Source of the DNA: Paludibacteraceae bacterium
GTDB taxonomy: Bacteria; Bacteroidota; Bacteroidia; Bacteroidales; Paludibacteraceae
Reading direction: 5' to 3'
DNA: 64,000 bases
Assembly (NCBI GenBank): GCA_017527905.1
Contig: JAFXPK010000032.1
Coordinates: forward strand, 1 to 64,000
In this document: piece after piece, positions 43,635 through 53,100 of the stretch
How the letters are laid out: each line of letters opens with the position of its first letter
Numbering within the stretch: the stretch's first letter is position 1
The notes under the pieces: model-generated
What the model was told of the DNA's origin: nothing
The model's input: only the letters and a program-made list of their open reading frames with translations
The model's database searches: none
Program-made: the position numbers and the translations under genes

Positions 43635-43642
43635 TAAATTTG
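43635..43642 (+). promoter_or_regulatory. Promoter of the rsmI-like gene, -7 element TAAATTTG
   Basis: An exact TAnnTTTG match; predicted start about 43648, some 45 nt before the ATG. It is divergent from the 6S-like RNA promoter 40 bp away. Confidence 0.55.
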
Positions 43643-43694
43643 CGGTGATTTTTGTTTTTCGGACGCCTCTGTCCCCTTTTTATTCTCTGAGACA

Positions 43695-44399
43695 ATGACT
43701 GGTATTATTTATTTGATTCCTAATACATTGGGCGACTGCGATGTGAACCATGTCTTGCCTTCCTATAATCGGGAGGTCATCCTTCGCCTTAAGCATTATA
43801 TCGTGGAGGACGTGCGCACCGCCAGACGTTTCCTGAAAAAGGTGGACGCTTCGATTAACATTGACGAACTCACATTCTATACGCTGAACAATCATACCTC
43901 CCCCGAGGAGATTTCTTCGTACCTGTTGCCGGCCATGTCTGGTCTGGATATGGGCATCATCTCGGAGGCGGGTTGCCCTGCCATCGCTGACCCGGGTGCG
44001 GATATCGCCCGTCTCGCGCAGGAGAAGGATATCCGTGTCGTCCCTTTGGTGGGCCCTTCCTCGATCCTGCTGGCCTTGATGGCTTCGGGTTTCAACGGAC
44101 AGAGCTTCGCCTTCGTGGGGTATCTGCCGATCAAGCCGAACGAGCGTGACCAGCGTATCCGCCAGTTGGAGAAGCGCGCGCACGTGGAGCGCCAGTCCCA
44201 GATATTCATCGAGACGCCTTACCGTAACGATAAGATGTTCGAGAATCTTTTGTCTGTTTGCCAGTCTGGCACGAAGATCTGCGTCGCCTGCGACATCACG
44301 CTTGAGACGGAGTACATCAAGACGAAGAGCGTCGCCCAGTGGAAATCCGCCAAGCGTCCTAGTCTGGACAAACGTCCTTGTATATTTATATTGTATTAG
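43695..44399 (+). CDS. RsmI-like SAM-dependent methyltransferase (tetrapyrrole methylase fold)
   Basis: 234 residues. The fold signatures are MGIISEAGCPAIADPGADIARLAQ (the RsmI-type SDAGxPxxSDPG loop) and VVPLVGPSSILLALMASGFNGQSFAFVGYLP. RsmI 2'-O-methylates C1402 of 16S rRNA. This protein is shorter than the roughly 280-residue E. coli enzyme and matches the compact Bacteroidetes form, so the exact rRNA target is less certain. It overlaps the 3' end of the convergent phosphatase gene by 14 nt. Confidence 0.85.
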   Translation: MTGIIYLIPNTLGDCDVNHVLPSYNREVILRLKHYIVEDVRTARRFLKKVDASINIDELTFYTLNNHTSPEEISSYLLPAMSGLDMGIISEAGCPAIADPGADIARLAQEKDIRVVPLVGPSSILLALMASGFNGQSFAFVGYLPIKPNERDQRIRQLEKRAHVERQSQIFIETPYRNDKMFENLLSVCQSGTKICVACDITLETEYIKTKSVAQWKSAKRPSLDKRPCIFILY

Positions 44400-45030
44400 A
44401 GTGGTCCGCCTCCTCGTCGATGCCGGCGAGGTGTTCCGTGTCGTTCCATGACATCACGTTCCAGATGCCGTCCCTTTTCTCCACGACCGCTATGGCTGTG
44501 GACAGGGGGTGCACCGCATGCGCGATTTCCGATATGGGTTGGTACTTGAAGTAGGTGTAGAGTGTTTTCAGTAAGGCGCCGTGGGTGACCACGAGGATGG
44601 TCTTCCCGGGATTCTCGGCGGCGGTCTTCTCCATGAACCGGCCGGCCCGTTTCCTCACCTCGTCGTAAGTCTCGCAACCCTCCCGCTTGTATTGCTCGGG
44701 GTGGTGCCAAAAGAGGTCGATCTCTTCCGGATACTTTTCCATGAGGTCGTCGATGAGTATGCCTTGCCAATCGCCCATCAGGATCTCCTTCAGCGCGTTG
44801 TCGGGGATGATGGGCAGGTTCCGTTTCCCTAGTATGAGCTGGGTGGTCTTCATGGCTCTCCGCTGCGGACTGGAGAATACGAGGTCGAAGTCAACATCCT
44901 CGAGCCTTTTCCCCAAAGCGATCGCTTGCCTCTCGCCGAGGGGGGTGAGGTCCGTCTCATGCTGCCCTTGCATTCTCTTCTCCTGGTTCCAGTCTGTCTG
45001 ACCGTGCCTGACTAGGTAAAAGCGTGTCAT
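44386..45030 (-). CDS. Histidine phosphatase family protein (phosphoglycerate mutase-like)
   Basis: 214 residues from ATG 45030 (MTRFYLVRHGQTDWNQ). A longer in-frame start at 45156 would overlap rpmF and its terminator and is rejected. It has the RHG phosphohistidine motif near residue 9, the SSPQRRAMKTTQ motif near 57, and the second histidine in VVTHGALLKTL near 155. Acidic residues in the EEIDLFWHHPEQY region fit a small-molecule or broad phosphatase. GpmB or CobC (alpha-ribazole phosphatase) are possible, but no cobalamin genes are nearby. Function beyond phosphatase is not assigned. Confidence 0.88.
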   Translation of the reverse strand: MTRFYLVRHGQTDWNQEKRMQGQHETDLTPLGERQAIALGKRLEDVDFDLVFSSPQRRAMKTTQLILGKRNLPIIPDNALKEILMGDWQGILIDDLMEKYPEEIDLFWHHPEQYKREGCETYDEVRKRAGRFMEKTAAENPGKTILVVTHGALLKTLYTYFKYQPISEIAHAVHPLSTAIAVVEKRDGIWNVMSWNDTEHLAGIDEEADHSNTI

Positions 45031-45042
45031 GTCTCGTCCGTG

Positions 45043-45079
45043 GAAAAAGAAAGGAGTCGCACGCGATGGTCGACTCCTT
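45043..45079 (-). terminator. Intrinsic terminator after rpmF
   Basis: A 9-bp perfect stem (AAGGAGTCG/CGACTCCTT, 45051-45059 with 45071-45079), followed on the minus strand by TCTTTTT. It ends the yceD-rpmF operon just before the phosphatase start. Confidence 0.85.
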
Positions 45080-45106
45080 CCTGTTCGTTCTGTTTTAAGG
45101 CGATGA

Positions 45107-45292
45107 TTAAACAGCTTCTTGTTTAACGATAGCCTCCATGCCGCGGTAGTATCCACAAGAACCGCATACTCTGTGGTATAAGTGGAGTGCGCCGCACTTA
45201 GGACATACTGCCAATGTCGGAGCTACTGCCGTGTAATGAGTTCTTCTCTTCGCTCCTCTTGATTTACCTTGTCTTCGTTTAGGATGTGCCAT
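45107..45292 (-). CDS. rpmF: 50S ribosomal protein bL32
   Basis: 61 residues. MAHPKRRQGKSRGAKRRTHY is the bL32 N-terminus. The two CxxC pairs (CPKCGALHLYHRVCGSCGYY) show the zinc-binding form. It lies 17 nt downstream of the DUF177 gene, the conserved yceD-rpmF arrangement. Confidence 0.98.
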   Translation of the reverse strand: MAHPKRRQGKSRGAKRRTHYTAVAPTLAVCPKCGALHLYHRVCGSCGYYRGMEAIVKQEAV

Positions 45293-45309
45293 TTTGTTTA
45301 TAATTTAAA

Positions 45310-45873
45310 TTAGTTATTGTCTATGAGTTTTTTCAGGGCGTCCCAGCGGGGGTCGTTTTTCTTCTCTCCGCCTTCGTCGGTGCCGTCGCCTCCTGCCGTC
45401 TCTTCGCCGGACTCACGCTCTATCGCCAGGTGCGCTTTGAGTGCTTTGGCGGTCTCCTCGTCGCATTCCCCTTCCGGGTGGATGTGCCTGATCGGTATGT
45501 GGAGGGCGATGAACTCATACATGTACCATGAGAGATCCATCTCTCCATCCTCCTCGGAGACGATTACCAACTGGTCGTCCTCTTCTTCCTTGTTTTCCCC
45601 GAACTTCACGGTGAGGTGCTCCTCACAGGATATCGGTTGATCCATCTCTCCCAAACATCTGTCGCACAATACTTTTATTGCGCCCTCCATTTGGAACGTC
45701 AAGAGGAAAGAATGCTCACTTTTTTTGATGGTGACGTCCGCCCGTACGTTTCCTTTCCGTATCTCCGGACCATCAACTTCCTCGAAAAATTTGTCGTCCA
45801 ACATGTATTGGTATTGATGCGTGCCGACTTTCAAATCTTTCAGCGGAATTATATATGTTTCTTCTCTTCCCAC
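45310..45873 (-). CDS. DUF177/YceD-family protein
   Basis: 187 residues. It has the YceD hallmark CDRCLGEMDQPI, an acidic central region (GENKEEEDDQLVIVSEEDGEMDLSWYMYE), HIHPEGECDEE, and the C-terminal DPRWDALKKLIDNN. The family is almost always encoded just before rpmF and is linked to 23S rRNA accumulation and large-subunit assembly in other organisms. A -7 element TAATTTTG on the minus strand (45899-45906) lies about 25 bp upstream, so the leader is short. Confidence 0.92.
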   Translation of the reverse strand: MGREETYIIPLKDLKVGTHQYQYMLDDKFFEEVDGPEIRKGNVRADVTIKKSEHSFLLTFQMEGAIKVLCDRCLGEMDQPISCEEHLTVKFGENKEEEDDQLVIVSEEDGEMDLSWYMYEFIALHIPIRHIHPEGECDEETAKALKAHLAIERESGEETAGGDGTDEGGEKKNDPRWDALKKLIDNN

Positions 45874-45898
45874 TTTCGTATGGATTCTAAAAACTCCG

Positions 45899-45906
45899 CA
45901 AAATTA
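45899..45906 (-). promoter_or_regulatory. yceD-rpmF promoter, -7 element TAATTTTG
   Basis: An exact TAnnTTTG match on the minus strand; predicted start about 45893. The -33 element is not distinct. Confidence 0.55.
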
Positions 45907-45997
45907 CAAAAAATAGTGACATCTTGGACTTCCTGCCCGTCCATTTTTGTATTTTTTTGTAACAATTGAGTTAATTATTTTATATTCAATTGGTTAT

Positions 45998-47149
45998 TTA
46001 TCTGTTTAGTATGATTCTAAAGGTGGTTCCCTTGTCGATTTCGGAGTGTTTGACGAATATTTTCCCTTTATGATATTCCTCGATAATCCTTTTCACGAGG
46101 GACAGGCCCAGTCCCCAACCTCTCTTTTTAGTGGTGAAGCCGGGGGAGAAGACCGTCTCGAATTTGGACTTCGGAATGCCTTTGCCGGTGTCGCTCACGT
46201 CGATGATCACCTTCTCCTTCTCTTGGAACACGTCCACGTTGATGTGTCCCTCTCCCTCCATGGCGTCGATGGCGTTCTTGCACAGGTTCTCGATGACCCA
46301 TTCGAAGAGGGGTTGGTTGAGGGCGACGACGATAGGTTCCTCGCTCTTGGATTGGTAGGTGATCTGCACCTTGTTGGAGGTGCGCTTCCGCATGTAGGAC
46401 AATGAGTTCTGCAGGATAGGTTCTATGCTGATCGGGGAGAGCTCCGGCTTGGAACCGATCTTGGAGAATCGTTCCGCGATGGTGCGCAGGCGGTTGACGT
46501 CCTTCTCCATCTCCGTCATGAGGTCCGGGTTGACGTTCTCCTCCTTCAGTATCTCGACCCAGGCGAGTAGGGAAGAAATCGGGGTCCCCAGCTGATGGGC
46601 CGTCTCCTTGGATAGTCCGACCCACACCCTGTTCTGCTCGGAGCGTTTGGCGCTGGCGAAGACGAAGAAGATGATGGCGAAGAAGGCGAGTATGATGCCC
46701 CATTGGATGTAGGGGTAGTATTCCAGCTTGTTGAGCATGGTCGAGTTGCCGTAGTAGAGGTGGTGCTTGACGTTTTCGTCGATGGTGATCTCTATGGGGC
46801 GGTTCTCCCGCTGGAACTTCTTGGCCATCTCCCGCAGGAACTCTTCGCTGTTCTCTTCCGGCACCTCTATGTTGCGGTGGACGGTCACGTTCCCTGTCTC
46901 GTCGACGACAAGCACAGGGATGTTGGTGTTGCCCTCTATGACCTTCATGAGGAAGGCGAGGTCTGACTCGTCGGTGTCCGTCACGAGTCTGTGGGTGGCC
47001 TCCGCCCAGAGGCTGATCCTTTGGCGCTCTTCTTGGGCCATCTCCTTGGTCAACAGGTGGGTGTAGTACATGGATACCCCCACGATCAGCAGGGCGATCG
47101 AGGAGAAGATGTACTTTATCTTTTTCAGGTTGTTGAAGGAGGTTTTCAT
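45998..47149 (-). CDS. Membrane sensor histidine kinase (orphan)
   Basis: 383 residues. Two membrane segments lie at about 11-30 and 148-165 and flank a 115-residue periplasmic sensor region. The HisKA region has the phospho-acceptor histidine in SKETAHQLGTPISSLLAW. The HATPase_c domain follows with N box ENLCKNAIDAM, G1 DTGKGIP, F box FSPGFTTKKRG and G2 WGLGLSLV. All motifs are intact, so it should be active. It is the third gene of frr-rsgA-kinase (4 nt after rsgA), with no response regulator in the window, so its partner is unknown. Confidence 0.92.
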   Translation of the reverse strand: MKTSFNNLKKIKYIFSSIALLIVGVSMYYTHLLTKEMAQEERQRISLWAEATHRLVTDTDESDLAFLMKVIEGNTNIPVLVVDETGNVTVHRNIEVPEENSEEFLREMAKKFQRENRPIEITIDENVKHHLYYGNSTMLNKLEYYPYIQWGIILAFFAIIFFVFASAKRSEQNRVWVGLSKETAHQLGTPISSLLAWVEILKEENVNPDLMTEMEKDVNRLRTIAERFSKIGSKPELSPISIEPILQNSLSYMRKRTSNKVQITYQSKSEEPIVVALNQPLFEWVIENLCKNAIDAMEGEGHINVDVFQEKEKVIIDVSDTGKGIPKSKFETVFSPGFTTKKRGWGLGLSLVKRIIEEYHKGKIFVKHSEIDKGTTFRIILNR

Positions 47150-47153
47150 GGCT

Positions 47154-48080
47154 CTATCTGTATTTCCCCTCGTCGCAGTCTTCCATGATGCTGAGGTAAC
47201 TGTTGTAGCGGGATATGCTGATGGTGTGTTCCTCTATCGCGCGGAGCACGGAGCAGCCCGGCTCGTGTATGTGGGTGCAGTTGCCGAACCGGCAGTTGCT
47301 GGATTCCCTGAAGATCTCGGGGAAGTAGTGGCCGACCTCCTCTTTCTTGAAGTCGATGGTGCCGAACCCCTTGATGCCTGGGGTGTCGATGAGGCTGGTC
47401 TCCTCGTCCAGTTCGAACATCTCGGAGAAGGTGGTGGTGTGCATGCCTTTGTTGTGCACGTCTGATATCTCCCCGGTCTTGGCGCTGAAGGTGGGGCAGA
47501 TGGCGTTGATGAGCGATGATTTGCCCACGCCCGAGTTGCCGGAGAGGAGCGATGTCTTGCCTTGTATCATCTCCTTGAGCCGCTCGATGTTCTCCCCCGT
47601 CTGCGCGGATACGGCGATGCAGGGGTAGCCGATGGTCTCGTAGAGGTTGATGAGGGCGTTCATGTACTCTTTCTCGCCCTCGTCGTAGAGGTCCGTCTTG
47701 TTGATGACGAGGATGGAGCGCACCTGGTAGGCCTCGCTTGTCGCCAGGGCGCGGTCTATGAATGTGGTGGAGGTCTCCGGGTGGTTGATGGTGACCGTCA
47801 GCAGCAGCTGGTCGACGTTCGCCGCGATGATGTGCAGCTGCTTGGAGAGGTTCGTGGGTTTGCGCACGATGTAGTTCTTGCGGTCCTCGATTCCGTGGAT
47901 CCAACCGATGCCGGAGGCGGGCATATCGAAAGAAACCCGATCGCCGACGGCAACCGGGTTAGTGCTTTTGATACCCTTGATTCGGAAGTTACCCTTGATC
48001 TTGCATTCGTAGAGTTGGCCGTCGGAATCGCTTTTGACCCAATAGCCGCTTCCTGTGTTTTTGACCACAAGTCCGATCAT
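47154..48080 (-). CDS. rsgA: Ribosome small-subunit-dependent GTPase A
   Basis: 308 residues. RsgA is a circularly permuted GTPase that checks late 30S maturation. An N-terminal OB fold ([22 protein letters not shown]) is followed by the GTPase motifs in permuted order: NKTD near 125 (G4), GNSGVGKSS near 182 (G1), DTPGIKGF near 232 (G3). The C-terminal zinc domain has [16 protein letters not shown]. Its start overlaps the frr stop by 4 nt (48077-48080), so translation is probably coupled. Confidence 0.97.
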   Translation of the reverse strand: MIGLVVKNTGSGYWVKSDSDGQLYECKIKGNFRIKGIKSTNPVAVGDRVSFDMPASGIGWIHGIEDRKNYIVRKPTNLSKQLHIIAANVDQLLLTVTINHPETSTTFIDRALATSEAYQVRSILVINKTDLYDEGEKEYMNALINLYETIGYPCIAVSAQTGENIERLKEMIQGKTSLLSGNSGVGKSSLINAICPTFSAKTGEISDVHNKGMHTTTFSEMFELDEETSLIDTPGIKGFGTIDFKKEEVGHYFPEIFRESSNCRFGNCTHIHEPGCSVLRAIEEHTISISRYNSYLSIMEDCDEGKYR

Positions 48081-48637
48081 ACTGTCATCACCTCTTTCTC
48101 TTTGGCGGCGAGGATATCCTCGACTTTCTTGATGAACTTGTCGTGGATCTTCTGTACTTCAGCCTCGGCGTCTTTCTCGGCGTCCTCGGCCAAGCCGTTC
48201 TTGATCTCCTTCTTCAGGCCGTCGATGGCGTCTCTTCTGGCGTTGCGGATGCTGATCTTGGCGTCCTCGCCCTCGGCGCGGGTCTGCTTCACCAAAGTCT
48301 TACGGCGCTCCTCCGTCAACGGTGGGATGCCCAGGCGGATGATCTCTCCGTTGTTCTCAGGCGTGATGCCCACCTCGGAAGCCATGATGGCCTTCTCGAT
48401 CTCAGGGATCAGTTTCTTCTCCCAAGGTTGGATCGCGATGGTGTGGGCGTCTGGTGTGGTGATGGTCGCCACGTTGGAGAGAGGCACCACGCTACCGTAG
48501 TAGTCCACGCGTACACCGTCCAGGATGCGCACGTTCGCTTTACCTGCCCTGATGCGCGCCAAAGCGTCGTCCAAAAAGAGTAGGGACTGCTCCATCTTCT
48601 CCTCCGCTGCCTTCAAATATTCTTTTATTTCTGCCAT
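48077..48637 (-). CDS. frr: Ribosome recycling factor
   Basis: 186 residues, normal for RRF, which splits the post-termination ribosome with EF-G. It has the family signatures [27 protein letters not shown] near 20-47, [16 protein letters not shown] near 85, and [12 protein letters not shown] near 120, in the long three-helix bundle flanking domain II. It is first in the frr-rsgA-histidine kinase operon. A 7-of-8 promoter match (TATTTTCG on the minus strand) lies about 50 nt upstream. Confidence 0.97.
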   Translation of the reverse strand: MAEIKEYLKAAEEKMEQSLLFLDDALARIRAGKANVRILDGVRVDYYGSVVPLSNVATITTPDAHTIAIQPWEKKLIPEIEKAIMASEVGITPENNGEIIRLGIPPLTEERRKTLVKQTRAEGEDAKISIRNARRDAIDGLKKEIKNGLAEDAEKDAEAEVQKIHDKFIKKVEDILAAKEKEVMTV

Positions 48638-48733
48638 AATAATCTATTATTAGTGTTTTGTTTGTGATATTAATTGCGCGAAAATAGGAAAAAAAACGAA
48701 ACCCGTATTGTTTCGTCGCGAATAATGTATTTT

Positions 48734-48836
48734 GCCCACGGAAAATTCATTTAAACCCAAGGCGTTGTCCGTGGGCTATATTTGTCAGGGCCTTTCAGAC
48801 CTATTCGCACACTTCTATGAAGGGAAAGACCCTAAG
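48734..48836. other. Two adjacent inverted repeats in the frr-expansin interval
   Basis: GCCCACGGA (48734-48742) pairs perfectly with TCCGTGGGC (48768-48776). A second hairpin, AGGG-C-CTTTC with GAAAG-A-CCCT, spans about 48786-48836. A TAnnTTTG sequence (TATATTTG, 48777-48784, plus strand) sits between them. Neither stem is followed by a T-run, so these are not standard terminators. Confidence 0.45.
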
Positions 48837-48845
48837 GAGTAATGT

Positions 48846-48902
48846 GCATCGTTAAATCGTAAATACCTAGTAGTAAATCGTAAATGTCTAAATAGTAAAT
48901 AG
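48846..48902. repeat. Second copy of the ATTTACTATTT repeat family (inverted)
   Basis: About 57 bp of TAAATCGTAAAT/TAAATAGTAAAT units with a 21-22-bp period. This is the reverse complement of the family at 43128-43198. It ends exactly at the stop codon of the expansin-like gene. Confidence 0.7.
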
Positions 48903-49832
48903 TTATTGTTTTGCCCGCAAATGGTGGCGTACGTGTCCCGCGCGGTCTATCTCCTTCAGGATTGTCGGGCTGGTTCTCTCCTTGAGGGCTTCTAGCGCCT
49001 CGTCCCAATCCTTGTAGGAGCGCAGGAACCTGCCTGTGATGTCGTAGGCCTCTATGCGCAGGAGGTCCTGGAGGGGTTCCTCCTTCATGGTCACCTCAAT
49101 GCTCGTAGGTTTCTCCTCTCCGCAGTTGTGGAAGGGGAACTGTACGCCCGTGTTGATCTCCACGCCTGCCTCGTATTCGATCGGGGCGGTTGTGACGGTG
49201 TCCCCCTCGCATGATATGAAACGGAAGACGTATGGCCCGATCTTCGTCTTGTCCTCGTCTATGCCTGCGTTCTCGACGTAGAAGTTATACATTTCGCGGT
49301 GGATGGGCACGAAGGTGCCGTCGCTGCGTTGGTACTCTAATTGGCTGATTCTGTAGCGGATATCGTAGAATATCGCCTGGAAGAAGAATTGGCTGGACCC
49401 CTTCTCGAATTTGACCTTGATGTCTCCTGGTTCCTCGCAGGGGATGAATTGCCAGCGTATGGGTATCCTGCCCGCTTCCATGGTCCCTATCTTGACGAAG
49501 GAGCCAGTGCTGAAATCGATGTCGCCCGGCTTGCATTCCGGACAGCGGTCCACCACCTTCACGGTGACTTCCCCCAGCGGACCGAACGCCCTCACGCAGG
49601 CGCCGCAGGCGAAGCTGCTGTCGTATTGGGAGTGGTTCATCGCGCAGTGGAAGATGTCGTCCTCTTCCACGTATATGCCGCAGTTTCCGCCGTTGCTGCC
49701 GGCCACGCCGCCGTACTGCGTGCCTTCGCCGGTGTACCATGTGGTGTCGCATGCCTGGATGGGGAATGCGTTCGCGGTGAGCCTAGTGAGCAGGCACAGC
49801 GCGAGGAGGGTAAGGGTTTGGGTGCTTTTCAT
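48903..49832 (-). CDS. Secreted bacterial expansin-like protein
   Basis: 309 residues. Signal peptide at 1-22. About 28-133 is a six-cysteine double-psi beta-barrel of the expansin/GH45-like type (TWYTGEGTQYGGVAGSNGGNC, VTVKVVDRCPECKPGDIDFS), with the Asp of DIDFS matching the key acidic residue of expansins. About 136-225 matches the expansin D2/CBM63 domain: KVKFEKGSSQFFFQAIFYD, where FFF replaces the cellulose-binding tryptophans, then MYNFYV. A tail of about 75 residues is unusual for expansins and contains LRIEAYDITGRFLRSY, loosely like a T9SS tail. Expansins loosen cellulose-containing walls without hydrolysis. It is transcribed alone. Confidence 0.82.
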   Translation of the reverse strand: MKSTQTLTLLALCLLTRLTANAFPIQACDTTWYTGEGTQYGGVAGSNGGNCGIYVEEDDIFHCAMNHSQYDSSFACGACVRAFGPLGEVTVKVVDRCPECKPGDIDFSTGSFVKIGTMEAGRIPIRWQFIPCEEPGDIKVKFEKGSSQFFFQAIFYDIRYRISQLEYQRSDGTFVPIHREMYNFYVENAGIDEDKTKIGPYVFRFISCEGDTVTTAPIEYEAGVEINTGVQFPFHNCGEEKPTSIEVTMKEEPLQDLLRIEAYDITGRFLRSYKDWDEALEALKERTSPTILKEIDRAGHVRHHLRAKQ

Positions 49833-50146
49833 AATCCGTGAGTGTTATAGTTTTATCGGATAAGGGTTGTTTTTTAATTCAAATTCCTCATTTTTAGCAT
49901 AGTATGAATGCTATACTTGTCGGGCCATCATTCGGTGACGTTGCCGGTTCTGCGCTATCGAATCATCTCCTACACATCATAATGGTATGTAACCGAACAA
50001 CTTAAACCGACAAAAAGACAAATTATCCGTAAAAATAGAAATTATATAAGGGAAAGAAAACTTTATGGACATATTTTTTGGAATTTGTGTATTTTTTTTT
50101 TTTTTGTATAACTAAGCATTATGTCTCACCCATAAATCTAAAGCTT
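49833..50146. other. Divergent intergenic region with a T14 homopolymer
   Basis: About 314 bp between the expansin-like gene and the 2,500-residue repeat gene. It holds a short inverted repeat (TAGCAT-7 nt-ATGCTA near 49898-49916) and a run of 14 Ts at 50092-50105, 41 bp before the ATG of the large gene. No exact TAnnTTTG promoter is visible on the plus strand. Confidence 0.6.
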
Positions 50147-53100
50147 ATGAGAAAGACCTTTACCACATTATTTTTGTTGCTGATCACCTGCTGTGTTGCG
50201 TCCGCAGCCAACTATCTCACCTTTACGGCGATGGTAGACGGAGCCTATTTCTCCAAATCTGTCACAGGGTCAGCAAATCCGAACATTGAATACTCTTTGG
50301 ATGATGGGCAGACATGGACCGAACTCGCGAAAAAAGCAGTCACTTTGGAAAAGGTGGGTGACAAGGCACTGCTAAGAGGCTTCAATCCGGAGGGGTTTTC
50401 CTTCGGAATCAATAGTTACACATCTTTTGTCTTAAATAGTCCCATCGCCGCAAGTGGTAGTGTGATGAGTCTGATTGACGGAGTGGGTGAAACCGATACG
50501 ATCCCCAATGCGAGGTGTTTTTACAGATTGTTTTACAAATGCCCCGGCCTGACGTTTGTGCCAGAACTCCCCGCTACAACATTGGCTGAGAGCTGTTATG
50601 TGGAAATGTTTAATAATTGCGAGATATCGTATGCGCCCGCACTTCCTGCCACGAAGTTGGCTAAGGATTGCTACAACAGTATGTTTGATGGTTGCAGTTA
50701 CTTGAAACAGGCGCCAGAACTCCCTGCGACAACATTGGCTGAGGGGTGCTATCAAAACATGTTTAGGAAATGTAGAAATATAACGAGTGCACCCGCACTC
50801 CCCGCCATGGAATTGGCTAATAAATGCTATAGCGGAATGTTTAATGGATGTACTGGCCTGAAACAGGCTCCTGAACTGCCCGCTACCACATTGGACAGTG
50901 CATGTTACTTCGGAATGTTTAGCGGTTGCACTGGCCTGACGCAGGCTCCTGAACTGCCCGCCACCACAATGGGCAATGCTTGCTACAAGGAAATGTTTTA
51001 TGGTTGCACTGGCCTGACGCAGACTCCTGAACTCCCTGCCACCACGTTGGATATTGGGTGCTACAATGGAATGTTTTATGGTTGTACCGGCCTGACGCAA
51101 GCTCCTGAGCTATCCGTCACGGAACTGGCTGATGGATGCTATAGCAGAATGTTTTATGGTTGTACTGGCCTGACGCAGGCACCGGAACTGCCGGCCACCA
51201 CGCTAAGCAGCTATTGCTACGATGGAATGTTTTACGGTTGTACTAATCTGACGCAGGCTCCTGCACTGCCCGCCACTACGCTAAGTGCAAGTTGCTACGC
51301 ATATATGTTTAGAGGATGTGCCGGCCTGACGCAAGCTCCTGAACTGCCCGCCACGGAATTGACCGAGGCCTGCTACATGTATATGTTCTATGGTTGTACA
51401 GGTCTGACGCAAGCGCCTGAACTGCCCGCCGCCACACTGGTCAAGGATTGTTATGCGTATATGTTCGACTATTGCAAAAACATCTCCCAAATCAAGGTCA
51501 ACTTCACCGAATGGATGGAGTGGGATCCCGAACGTCGCTATGGAGATGCGGGTTCTTGGGTCTATTCAGTCGCCAGAAACGGAACATTCATCTGCCCGAA
51601 AGCGTTGCCTCAACAATACGATGAATACGGCAGAAAAATACCTGCGAGATGGACGGCGCAATATATCGATGCCGAAGATCCCGACACGACGAGCTGTATC
51701 GCTTGGATGGACAACCTCACCATTCACGTGACCAGAGCCGAGGGCCTGGTCGAAGTTTACAACCTTGACGGTGAACTGGTGCATAGCGCCCAAGCCAGCA
51801 CCACCGACACGACCAGCTTCACAATGCCCGATTATGGTGCCTATTTCGTCAAGAACGATACGAATACCGTGGAAGTTTGCCTATACAATTATCTCACTTT
51901 CACGGCAGGAGTGGACAGCTGCCGTTTCGCCATAAGACGTAAATCGTCATTGCCATGTAATATCACATACTCTTTGGACCACGGACAGACATGGTCCATA
52001 TACTTCTTCAGCGACACGATCACGTTGGCAAAAAAGGGAGACAAAGTTTTATTGCGAGGAAACAATCCGAATGGAGTCTCCTTAAGCTATGACGTTAATG
52101 TCACTAGCCCTGAAAGATATATCCACTTCGACATCATCGATTCCATCGCCGCGAGTGGTAGCGTGATGAGCCTGATAGACAGTACGGGGCGTAAGGATAC
52201 GATACCATCTCAATGGTGCTTCTACGGATTGTTTGCTGGCTGCGACAAGCTGACGCAGGCCCCCGAGCTTCCTGCCACCACACTGGCCGGCCATTGTTAC
52301 CAGAATATGTTCCAAGGATGCAGTAGCCTGAAACAAGCTCCTGTACTCCCCGCCACCACGCTGACTGACTATTGCTACCAAAATATGTTTTATGGATGCA
52401 GTAGCCTGACACAGGCGCCTGCACTTCCTGCCATCGCATTGGCTCCCAGTTGCTACTTCGGTATGTTCTCCCAATGCACTGGTTTGACGCAAGCGCCCGC
52501 ACTGCCTGCCACCACGCTGGCCTACTATTGCTATGCGGACATGTTTAAAGGTTGCACCAATCTGACGCAAGCGCCGGAACTGCCCGCCACCACGCTGGCC
52601 AACAGTTGCTATGTCGCTATGTTCGCGGATTGTGAGAATCTGTCACAGGCTCCTGCACTCCCCGCCACGAGGTTGTTCAATTATTGCTACCAAAGTATGT
52701 TTGAGGGATGCACCAGCCTGACACAGGCGCCCGCACTGCCCGCCACCACAATGGCCTACTATTGCTACTGCAGAATGTTCGAGCGTTGTAGAGGATTAAC
52801 GCAAGCGCCCGAACTGCCAGCCCTCAAATTACATAATGGATGCTACTCCCTTATGTTCGCCGGCTGTACCAGCTTGACGCAGGCGCCGGAACTCCCCGCC
52901 ACCACACTGGTTGATGAGTGCTACAAATACATGTTTAAGAACTGCACCGGCCTGACGCAGGCACCGGAATTGCCCGCCACGAAACTCGTTACGGCTTGTT
53001 ACGGACACATGTTTGATGGATGTAGTAATTTATCCTTCATCAAGGTCAACTTCACGAATTGGGTCACATGGTATTCCGATACGGATGATGAAGACACCTG

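Noticed and set aside
45031-45156. Longer start for the histidine phosphatase
   Set aside because: It would run through the rpmF terminator and into rpmF; the ATG at 45030 precedes the RHG motif at the normal distance.
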